Shown here in pieces: positions 35,252 through 46,600 of a stretch of DNA of 64,000 nt. Below the pieces are notes generated by a model. That model saw nothing but the letters and a program-made list of their open reading frames with translations. It did not search any database and was not told the origin of the DNA. The translations under genes and the position numbers were made by a program. The stretch is from Aldrovandia affinis (taxonomy: Eukaryota; Chordata; Actinopteri; Notacanthiformes; Halosauridae), in NCBI GenBank assembly GCA_029706075.1, contig JAINUG010000109.1:1392501-1456500 (forward strand), in the 5' to 3' direction. How positions within the stretch are numbered: position 1 is the first letter of the stretch; every line of letters starts with the position of its first letter.

Positions 35252-35708
35252 CCCTCAGTGGCCACTTTATTAGGTACACCTTTCAAGTGTAAGGTAGAGT
35301 AGGACCCCTCCCAGAACAGCCTGAATTCTTTGTGGCATGGAATCAGCAAGGTGCTGGAAACATTCCTCTGAGATTCTGGTCCATATTCACATGATAGCAT
35401 CACGCAGTTGCTGCAGATTTGTCGGCTGCACATTCATGTTGCGAATCTCCCATTCCACCACATCCCAAAGGTGCTCTTTTGGACTGAGATCTGGTGACTG
35501 TGGAGGCCATTGGAGTACACTGAACTCATTATCATGTTTGTGGAACCAGCTTGAGATGACGTGTGCTTTGTGACATGGCGCATTATCCTGCTAGAAGTAT
35601 CCATTAGAAGATGGGTACTGTGGCCATAAAGGATGCACATGGTCAGCAACAAGACTCAGGTTGGTTGTGGCATTTAAACGATGCTCAATTGGTATTAAGG
35701 GGCCTATA
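35252..35708 (-). mobile_element. Tc1 fragment of the 27286 family (also 38325-38780, 41425-41882)
   Basis: Starts with GGCCACTTTATTAGGTACACC-type end (TCAGTGGCCACTTTATTAGG), and its reverse reads like the 3' half of the transposase at 27286-28279. Confidence 0.8.
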
Positions 35709-36206
35709 GTGGTGGAGAAGTTCATGAACAACATCACAAATAAGAAGAAGGATCGGAAAGCAGTGCGGCCGCATATCGTGGAGGTACAACCATCTCCGGG
35801 CCATCTGATAATTTCATGAATATTAATAATAGTGATGGATTGCATTTATATAATGCCTTCCATCTCATGATCTGAGGACACTTTATAGTGAAGGGGGAAA
35901 CTCACCCCAACCACCACCAATACACCCACTGACACTGACATTTTTGTTTTAAAGAAAAATTCAGAAAATAACCAGTTTTTCTGCTCCCAAAAAAGTGTTT
36001 TAATGAACGTTTCAACATGATCATGTGTTAAAATGACCAATCACAATCATGCACATGACTGTGAGAGGATTCTGAGTTAGGGGGTTCGGATGGAGCAAAA
36101 AACTGAAACATTTCTGGCACTCCAGGCTTGCCTTACCCCTGATATTGTTTAACACTGAGAATATAATAGGGGTGCATCGGATCATTTTTCGGATCAGCAA
36201 AAAAAG

Positions 36207-36603
36207 ACAAAAATAACATTAAATCACTAACTAGCGTGCCTCCCGGGTGGTCTAGTGGTTACAACGCTCAACGCTGGCCACTGCGACCGGGGTTCGATTC
36301 CATCGGCCACGCCACAGTCAGCTATGCCCGGAAGTGTTACCAGGGGCGGCAATTGGCTGTCTGTCCCAGGGAGGGGGGAGGGAAGCCAACAGGAAGTTTG
36401 CTGTGCACAGGAGTGGCTCTGTAGTACCGGAGTTACAGTCACAGAGCCTACCAGCCAATCAAATGTCTGTATCCTGTACTTTTGGAGCTGACCAGTCCCA
36501 CTCTGGCCCTGGATGGGCTCAGAATTGGCAGGATTTTGTTGATACCAATCTCTCAGGCACTGGGCCGCCCTTTAGAAACAGGGAGCACAAACTACTCTCT
36601 CTG

Positions 36604-36648
<45 letters not shown>

Positions 36649-36854
36649 TACACACTACTCTCTCACACACATACTCATAAATACACCTCTCACACACAAA
36701 CACGCACACTCATATATACACTAATCACACACACACACACACGCACACATATACACACTACTCTCACAAACACACACTCATACACATGTATACACACTGC
36801 TCTGCCACCCCCACACACACATACACACTACGCTCACACACATATACACACTAT

Positions 36855-36906
<52 letters not shown>

Positions 36907-39274
36907 CACAACACACCCATATATACACTACTCTCACACACACACACTACTCACACACGCCCCATACACACTCATATTCATGCACAAACTCCCCACACAC
37001 ACTCACACAACACACGCTGACTCACTCACACCCGTGTACATGCAAACCTAGAGCTTCTCAGTTATTAGTGCACAATATTAGTGAGATTTTGTTCCACGCC
37101 ATACTGCACTCTCTCTGTGTGCATAGTATAGCTGGTAAGACAGCTTCAGAGCATATTGGTGACCTCATTATCGATAGCAAATACATCTGTAAAATGGCTA
37201 AATGTCTGCTCTCTGTGTGGAGACGTTTGCTTGGCTGTCACAGATGTGGTTATGGCATTCTTCTGCTGGCCACATTGGGGTGACAGTGTAGTGTAATGGT
37301 CAGGGAACTGGCCTTGTATGGTCAGAGGTTGCAGGTTTAAATCTCAGATGGGGCATTGCTGTCGTACCCTTGAGCAAGGTACTTAACCTGAATTGAAATT
37401 ATTCGATATACACTACCGGTCAAAAGTTTTAGAACACCCCCATTTTTCCAGTTTTTACGGAAATTTAAGCAGTTCAAAGTCCAGTGAATAACCTGAAATG
37501 GTACAAAGGTAAGTGGCAAACTGCCAGAGGTTAAAAAAAAGAATTTGGGTTACCAAAAACTGAAAAATAATGTACATTTCAGAGTTATAAAAAAAGGCCC
37601 TTTTCAGGAAACAAGTAATGGGTTAACGTGGGTTAACAGTCACTCTGTGCAAGTTGCCGACTCTGGATCCAGCAATAGAGTCCCAGACCATCACGCTTCC
37701 TCCTCCATGTTTGACAGTTGGTGTCACACACTAAGGACCCATCCTTTCGCCTACTCGACGGCGTACAAAAACCCTGCGTGATGACCTGAAGATTTGGATT
37801 CATCGGTCCATAAGACCTTCTTCCAGTCTTCAGTAGTCCACTGGCGGTGCTTCATGGCCCAGGCAAGCCTCTTTTTCTTATTTTGCCATCTTAGCAATGT
37901 CTTTCTTACTGCTACTCGCCCGTCAAACCTGCAGCTCGAAGTCTTCTCTTCACAGTTGAAACTGAGACTTCCTTACTTCGACCAGTGCTAAGCTGTCCTG
38001 TGAGCCGCCTATCACGCAAGCTGTTGACTCTCAAAAACCTGTCTTCTGATTTTGTTGTGGCTTTGGGTCTGCCAGACCTCTTCCTGTCAGTTTCCTCCAG
38101 TTTCCAAGTGCCTTTTGATGGTGTAGGATACTACCCACTGCCAAAAAATGTACATTATTTTTCAGTTTTTGGTAACCTAAACTTTTTAACTTCTGGCAGT
38201 TTACCGCTTACCTTTGTACCATTTCAGGTTATTCACTGGACTTGAACTGCTTAAATTTCAGTAAAAACTGGAAAATGGGCGTGTTCTAAAACATTTGACC
38301 AGTAGCGTGTATACTGTATATATACCCTCAGTGGCCACTTTATTAGGTACACCTTTCAAGTGTAAGGTAGAGTAGGACCCCTCCCAGAACAGCCTGAATT
38401 CTTTGTGGCATGGAATCAGCAAGGTGCTGGAAACATTCCTCTGAGATTCTGGTCCATATTCACATGATAGCATCACGCAGTTGCTGCAGATTTGTCGGCT
38501 GCACATTCATGTTGCGAATCTCCCATTCCACCACATCCCAAAGGTGCTCTTTTGGACTGAGATCTGGTGACTGTGGAGGCCATTGGAGTACACTGAACTC
38601 ATTATCATGTTTGTGGAACCAGCTTGAGATGACGTGTGCTTTGTGACATGGCGCATTATCCTGCTAGAAGTATCCATTAGAAGATGGGTACTGTGGCCAT
38701 AAAGGGATGCACATGGTCAGCAACAAGACTCAGGTTGGTTGTGGCATTTAAACGATGCTCAATTGGTATTAAGGGGCCTATAGTGGTGGAGAAGTTCATG
38801 AACAACATCACAAATAAGAAGAAGGATCGGAAAGCAGTGCGGCCGCATATCGTGGAGGTACAACCATCTCCGGGCCATCTGATAATTTCATGAATATTAA
38901 TAATAGTGATGGATTGCATTTATATAATGCCTTCCATCTCATGATCTGAGGACACTTTATAGTGAAGGGGGAAACTCACCCCAACCACCACCAATACACC
39001 CACTGACACTGACATTTTTGTTTTAAAGAAAAATTCAGAAAATAACCAGTTTTTCTGCTCCCAAAAAAGTGTTTTAATGAACGTTTCAACATGATCATGT
39101 GTTAAATGACCAATCACAATCATGCACATGACTGTGAGAGGATTCTGAGTTAGGGGGTCGGATGGAGCAAAAACTGAAACATTTCTGGCACTCCAGGCTT
39201 GCCTTACCCTGATATTGTTTAACACTGAGAATATAATAGGGTGCATCGGATCATTTTTCGGATCAGCAAAAAAG
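36207..39274 (+). repeat. Tandem unit 2 of 3 (~3.07 kb)
   Basis: Same order as unit 1 and nearly identical outside the CA tracts. A single-base G insertion near 38703-38706 and a shorter CA tract are among the few differences. Confidence 0.95.
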
Positions 39275-39666
39275 ACAAAAATAACATTAAATCACTAACT
39301 AGCGTGCCTCCCGGTGGTCTAGTGGTTACAACGCTCAACGCTGGCCACTGCGACCGGGTTCGATTCCATCGCCACGCCACAGTCAGCTATGCCCGGAAGT
39401 GTTACCAGGGGCGGCAATTGGCTGTCTGTCCCAGGGAGGGGGAGGAAGCCAACAGGAAGTTTGCTGTGCACAGGAGTGGCTCTGTAGTACCGGAGTTACA
39501 GTCACAGAGCCTACCAGCCAATCAAATGTCTGTATCCTGTACTTTTGGAGCTGACCAGTCCCACTCTGGCCCTGGATGGGCTCAGAATTGGCAGGATTTT
39601 GTTGATACCAATCTCTCAGGCACTGGGCCGCCCTTTAGAAACAGGGAGCACAAACTACTCTCTCTG

Positions 39667-39715
<49 letters not shown>

Positions 39716-39930
39716 TACACACACTCTCTCACACACATACTCATAAATACACCTCTCTCACACACAAACACGCACACTCATATATACACTAATCACACAC
39801 ACACACACACGCACACATATACACACTACTCTCACAAACACACACTCATACACATGTATACACACTGCTCTGCCACCCCTCCACACACACATACACACTA
39901 CGCTCACACACATATACACACTATTCTCTC

Positions 39931-39965
<35 letters not shown>

Positions 39966-42333
39966 CACAACACACCCATATATACACTACTCTTATACAC
40001 ACACACTCATGTACACACTACTCTTTCTCTCACACACACACACTACTCACACACGCCCCATACACACTCATATTCATGCACAAACTCCCCACACACACTC
40101 ACACAACACACGCTGACTCACTCACACCCGTGTACATGCAAACCTAGAGCTTCTCAGTACTTCTTAGTGCACAATCTTAGTGAGATTTTGTTCCACGCCA
40201 TACTGCACTCTCTCTGTGTGCATAGTATAGCTGGTAAGACAGCTTCAGAGCATATTGGTGACCTCATTATCGATAGCAAATACATCTGTAAAATGGCTAA
40301 ATGTCTGCTCTCTGTGTGGAGACGTTTGCTCGGCTGTCACAGATGTGGTTATGGCATTCTTCTGCTGGCCACATTGGGGTGACAGTGTAGTGTAATGGTC
40401 AGGGAAGTGGCCTTGTATGGTCAGAGGTTGCAGGTTTAAATCTCAGATGGGGCATTGCTGTCGTACCCTTGAGCAAGGTACTTAACCTGAATTGAAATTA
40501 TTCGATATACACTACCGGTCAAAAGTTTTAGAACACCCCCATTTTTCCAGTTTTTACTGAAATTTAAGCAGTTCAAAGTCCAGTGAATAACCTGAAAGGG
40601 TACAAAGGTAAGTGGTAAGAGGTTAAAAAAAAGAATTTAGGTTACCAAAAACTGAAAAATAATGTACATTTCAGAGTTATAAAAAAAGGCCCTTTTCAGG
40701 GAACAAGTAATGGGTTAACGTGGGTTAACAGTCACTCTGTGCAAGTTGCTGACTCTGGATCCAGCAAAAGAGTCCCAGACCATCACGCTTCCTCCTCCAT
40801 GTTTGACAGTTGGTGTCACACACTGAGGAACCATCCTTTCGCCTACTCGACGGCGTACAAAAACCCTGCATGATGACCTGAAGATTTCAAATTTTGATTC
40901 ATCGGTCCATAAGACCTTCTTCCAGTCTTCAGTAGTCCACTGGCGGTGCTTCATGGCCCAGGCAAGCCTCTTTTTCTTATTTTGCCATCTTAGCAATGGC
41001 TTTCTTACTGCCACTCGACCCGTCAAACCTGCAGCTCGAAGTCTTCTCTTCACAGTTGAAACTGAGACTTCCTTACTTCGACCAGTGTTAAGCTGTCCTG
41101 TGAGCCGCCTATCACGCAAGCTGTTGACTCTCAAAAACCTGTCTTCTGATTTTGTTGTGGCTTTGGGTCTGCCAGACCTCTTCCTGTCAGTTTCCTCCAG
41201 TTTCCAAGTGCCTTTTGATGGTGTAGGATACTACCCACTGCCAAAAAATGTACATTATTTTTCAGTTTTTGGTAACCTAAACTTTTTAACTTCTGGCAGT
41301 TTACCGCTTACCTTTGTACCATTTCAGGTTATTCACTGGACTTGAACTGCTTAAATTTCAGTAAAAACTGGAAAATGGGGGTGTTCTAAAACATTTGACC
41401 AGTAGCGTGTATACTGTATATATACCCTCAGTGGCCACTTTATTAGGTACACCTTTCAAGTGTAAGGTAGAGTAGGACCCCTCCCAGAACAGCCTGAATT
41501 CTTTGTGGCATGGAATCAACAAGGTGCTGGAAACATTCCTCTGAGATTCTGGTCCATATTCACATGATAGCATCACACAGTTGCTGCAGATTTGTCGGCT
41601 GCACATTCATGTTGCGAATCTCCCATTCTACCACATCCCAAAGGTGCTCTTTTGGACTGAGATCTGGTGACTGTGGAGGCCACTGGAGTACACTGAACTC
41701 ATTATCATGTTTGTGGAACCAGCTTGAGATGACGTGTGCTTTGTGACATGGCGCATTATCCTGCTAGAAGTATCCATTAGAAGATGGGTACTGTGGCCAT
41801 AAAGGGATGCACATGGTCAGCAACAAGACTCAGGTTGGTTGTGGCATTTAAACGATGCTCAATTGGTATTAAGGGGCCTATAGTGGTGGAGAAGTTCATG
41901 AACAACATCACAAATAAGAAGAAGGATCGGAAAGCAGTGCGGCCGCATATCGTGGAGGTACAACCATCTCCGGGTCATCTGATAATTTCATGAATATTAA
42001 TAATAGTGATGGATTGCATTTATATAATGCCTTCCATCTCATGATCTGAGGACACTTTATAGTGAAGGGGGAAACTCACCCCAACCACCACCAATACACC
42101 CACTGACACTGACATTTTTGTTTTAAAGAAAAATTCAGAAAATAACCAGTTTTTCTGCTCCCAAAAAAGTGTTTTAATGAACGTTTCAACATGATCATGT
42201 GTTAAAATGACCAATCACAATCATGCACATGACTGTGAGATGATTCTGAGTTAGGGGGTTCGGATGGAGCAAAAAACTGAAACATTTCTGGCACTCCAGG
42301 CTTGCCTTACCCCTGATATTGTTTAACACTGAG
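39275..42333 (+). repeat. Tandem unit 3 of 3 (~3.06 kb)
   Basis: Same order, somewhat more diverged. It lacks a ~10-bp piece (near 40617) and carries an extra CA/CT stretch near 39990-40035. It runs directly into duplication copy B at 42334. Its Tc1 part keeps the longest transposase frame (41134-40715). Confidence 0.93.
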
Positions 42334-42912
42334 ACTGGGTGGTGAAATAACCAAAAATTAAAATGGCCTCCTAGCTGGACTATAATACCCAAGATATCAC
42401 AGTGGTATAGGCTACACCATTCTGTTTACTAAAATATAGCACTTCAAATCAAGCATATTTTAAGGCAGGGCTGGGAAAGGAGGGCCATATCCGTTTCTGG
42501 ATTTCAGGTCAACTTCTGCTCTTGATTATTTAATTAGCCCAATTATTTACATGATCTGACATTTTAGCTAAATTCATGATGAGCTTATAAATGACAGCTG
42601 AAGACTGTCTTCTGGTGTCTCAATATGAAACATTTTACTGTGTAGTGTACAGCCTGTTTTACTGTGCTGTAATCTATAAGGGAACTGCCTGTTTCACTGT
42701 GTGTACAGAACTGTTTTACTGTGTTTCACTGTGCTGTAATCTATAAGAGCATCATTTGCTCTAATATATAAGAGCATAATTTGCTGTGGATTTCATTACT
42801 GTATCTGGTTACCGTGATTGTTTGATATAAACTTTTTTCCTATAATTATTTTCATACTTAGATGGGTGATTTTTGCAGTAAAGTCATCACATTGAAATGC
42901 TTTTTTTAAATC

Positions 42913-42918
42913 TTTATT
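42913..42918 (-). promoter_or_regulatory. Possible PFKP polyadenylation signal
   Basis: AATAAA on the minus strand about 535 nt past the stop codon, in a stretch of copy B that has no counterpart in copy A. Unproven. Confidence 0.3.
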
Positions 42919-43452
42919 ATTACACTCAATAACACTACAATCTGCTGTAGGACTGTATTGCAATGGTCTCACAAATACAGAACACCATCAGAGCTTCACA
43001 ATCGTGGTCGGGAGAAGAACAAAGTGCCATTACACAGTGACAAACGCAACAGACAGGACAACAGGGGGCATTATAGAGCTCTCATGCATTCAGCACGGGG
43101 AGGAGGAACCAGAGTGGAGACCTGGCATTCCTGTGTTGGGTGAATTGCACTAGAGTGGGGGGAGAGAGGAAAGTGCAAGTAAAGAAGTGATGGGTAAATG
43201 AGGTGTCATGACACCAAAAATGCATGGAGCTATTACCTGTCAATCGCTGACTTGTTTGAAGCTTCACAAGAAAACACAATGATTAGTTTGAAACAGTGAG
43301 TTACTGGTAGAATATGCAAGCTTAACTCCTTTTTGGTGTCACCTCATTCACCCAATCCCTAAAGTGAAGGTACTTTTTTTTTTTTAAAGACCTAAGCGGG
43401 CATCAGCATTCTCACAGACATCGCATCTATGGATGCAGGAAGTGGGCGGGGC

Positions 43453-43606
43453 TCAGATGGTGGTGGGGTCTGACTCCTTGGGCCCGCTGCGCACCAGATG
43501 CTCCAACTGGCCGGAGTCGGAGACGTCGTAGCTCGTCTTGTATTTTGCCAAGATCTTCATCAGGGGGCGGAGCTTCAGCCACCACTGCTCCTTAGGAATT
43601 CTGTGA
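43453..43606 (-). CDS. pfkp: PFKP last coding exon and stop
   Basis: 154 bp with acceptor CCTGCAG and stop TGA at 43453-43455. Encodes [37 protein letters not shown] and the tail [13 protein letters not shown]. The body is near-canonical; the tail after QLEH is typically isoform- and lineage-specific. Confidence 0.95.
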
Positions 43607-46600
43607 CTGCAGGGAGGGAGAAAGGAAGGAAGGAAAATCAGTGGCACAATGTTGAATGTAGGTCGGGTTGTCATTCAAAGGGTGTGGGGGTCAATTCCAT
43701 TTCAGGTCTATGTCAATTCAGGGGATATTCATCAAAATTCAATTTGTGAACTGGAAAAATGCCCACAATGTTCTCCAAGGATTATTTTCCCACACTTCAC
43801 TGGATTAAGTGCATTGAACTCCAACTCTGCTGCATTACAAATATGCAATGAAAAAAATACTACAAATATATACAGTGGGAGGGGGCGGCGGATGGTGTAG
43901 CGGTCTAACGTGTGGTGTGCGCTGCCTGTCAGGGACGCGGTTCGAAACCCGTCTCTACCAGACCCCGATCGGTCGGCAGCCCCGATTGGGAGGCCGCCTT
44001 GGGTCCAGGGGGAGGGTGAGCTGGCACGAGTCCGTCGAGGAGAAGGTAAAAAGCGTCCGTGGAAGAATTTCCGTTTGGAAGAGGCGGAAACAATCGGCCC
44101 GGAATGAGTGTCTCACCCCGGAGGACGGGCGGCGGACTCGTGGAGGTGGGTATAATTGGCAACCAAATTGGGAGGAAAAACGGCAAAAAATTTGAAATAA
44201 ATGTTTAAAAATAAATATATATACAGTGGGTTCGGAAAGTATTCAGACCCCCTTAAATTTTTCACTCTTTGTCATATTGCAGCCATTTGCTAAAATCAAT
44301 TAATTTCATTTTTTTTCTCGTTCATGCACACACAGCACCCAATATTGTCAGAAAAACACAGACTTGTAGACATTTTTGCAGATTTATTACAAAATAAACA
44401 CTGAAATATCACATGGCCATAAGTATTCAGACCCTTTGCTGTGACACTTGTATATTTAACTCAGGTGCTGTCCAATTCTTCTGATCATCCTTGAGATGGG
44501 CCTACACCTTCATTGGAGTCCAGCTGTGCTTAATTATATTGATTGGACTTGATTTGGAAAGGCACACACCTGTCTATGTGAGGTCCCACAGTTGACAGTG
44601 CATGTCAGAGTAAAACCAAGCCATGAAGTCCTAGGAACTCTCCATAGACCTCCGAGATAGAATTGTGTTGAGGCATAGATCTGGGGAAGGGTATAAAACA
44701 TTGCTAAAGCATTGAAAGCACCCAGGAGAACAGTGGGCTCCATCATTGTGAAATGGAATAAGTTTGAAACCACCACAACTCTTCTTAGAGCTGGCCGTCT
44801 GGCCAAACTAAGTAACCGGGCAAGAAGGGACATGGTCAGGAGGTGACCAAGAACCCAATGGCCACTCTAAGAGAGCTTCAGAGTTCCTCTGCAGCGATGG
44901 GAGAACCTGGTAGAAGGACAAACATCTCTGCAGCACTCCCATCAATCAGACCTTTATGGTAGCACTTGGCATTCAGCCAAAAATGTCAATTTGTGTCTCA
45001 TCAGACCGGATAATCTTTTTCCTGATGCTCTTAGAGTCCTTTAAGTACCATTTGGCAAACCCAGGTGGGCTGTCATATGCCTTTCACTCAGAAGCAGCTT
45101 CCGTCTAGCCACTACCATAAAGGTCTGATTGATGGGAGTGCTGCAGAGATGTTTGTCCTTCTACCAGGTTCTCCCATCGCTGCAGAGGAACTCTGAAGCT
45201 CTCTTAGAGTGGCCATTGGGTTCTTGGTCACCTCCCTGACCATGTCCCTTCTTGCCCGGTTACTTAGTTTGGCCAGACGGCCAGCTCTAAGAAGAGTTGT
45301 GGTGGTTTCAAACTTATTCCATTTCACAATGATGGAGCCCACTGTTCTCCTGGGTGCTTTCAATGCTTTAGCAATGTTTTTATACCTTCCCCAGATCTAT
45401 GCCTCAACACAATTCTATCTCGGAGGTCTATGGAGAGTTCCTAGGACTTCATGGCTTGGTTTTTACTCTGACATGCACTGTCAACTGTGGGACCTTACAT
45501 AGACAGGTGTGTGCCTTTCCAAATCAAGTCCAGTCAATATAATTAAGCACAGCTGACTCCAATGAAGGTGTAGGCCCATCTCAAGGATGATCAGAAGAAT
45601 TGGACAGCACCTGAGTTAAATATACAAGTGTCACAGCAAAGGGTCTGAATACTTATGGCCATGTGATATTTCAGTGTTTATTTTGTAATAAATCTGCAAA
45701 AATGTCTACAAGTCTGTGTTTTTCTGAAAATATTGGGTGCTGTGTGTGCATGAACGAGGAAAAAAATGAAATTAATTGATTTTAGCAAATGCCTGCAATA
45801 TGACAAAGAGTGAAAAATTTAAGGGGGTCTGAATACTTTCCGAACCCACTGTATATATACAGTGGGTATAAAAAGTAATTACCCCTTTGGCATTTTTCAC
45901 ATTATATTTTCTTACTCCATGGAATCAAAATGGATGTAATTGTATGTAAACTTGCCACTGACCAAAAAACAATACTCTATAATGTCAAATAAAAAACTAT
46001 TTTTGTTAACTAATTACAAATAAAAAAACAGACAATAATTGATTCACTCCCCTTGAATACTTGTTAGAAGCACCTTTAGCTGCAATTACAGCTATGAATC
46101 TATTTGAAGTCTCTACCAGCTTTTCCCATCTGGACACTGCAATTTTTGCCAATTCTTATTTACAAAATTGCTCGAGCTCCAAGTTGGATGAGGAACATTG
46201 GTGAACAGCAATTTTTAAAATGTTCTACAGATTTTCAATGGGATTGAGTTCTGGGCTTTGACTGGGCCACTCCAGATCTTCCCACTTGGTATCAGGGGAA
46301 GGATATAAGAAGATTTCAAAGACTTTGAATATCCCCAGAGCACTGTTAAGTCCATCATAAAGAAATGAAGAGAATATGGCACAATTGAGAATTTGCCACC
46401 CTCAGGCCAAAACAGAGCACCTGGAGCACACCACACTTGTTAAGGAAGCCACCAAGAGGCCTATGGCAACTCTAATAGAGTTGCAGTTTTAATTCATTAA
46501 CAGTCTTAATTAGTCTACCTCCTTGGTCAAGGGGGTGAGCTAATTAGTGAAATCAGGTGGTGTAGTGTATGGTTGGCACAAATACCTGCAGACACTGTGG

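Larger units (their letters stand above)
33123..36206 (+). repeat. Tandem unit 1 of 3 (~3.08 kb)
   Basis: Begins ACAAAAATAACATTAAATC, a start shared by all three units. Order inside: SINE (33153-33370), CA microsatellites (33516-33562, 33788-33834), tRNA-headed SINE (34208-34330), deleted Tc1 (34337-35236), second Tc1 piece (35252-35708), dispersed repeat, and a 40-bp piece of PITRM1-type intron (36120-36163). Confidence 0.95.

Noticed and set aside
33480-40150. Long open frames of Thr-His repeats
   Set aside because: They are translations of CA microsatellites inside the tandem units, with no start context or homology.
44534-45502. Two matching protein frames on opposite strands
   Set aside because: They are the same non-coding strand of Tc1 read in each arm of the palindrome.
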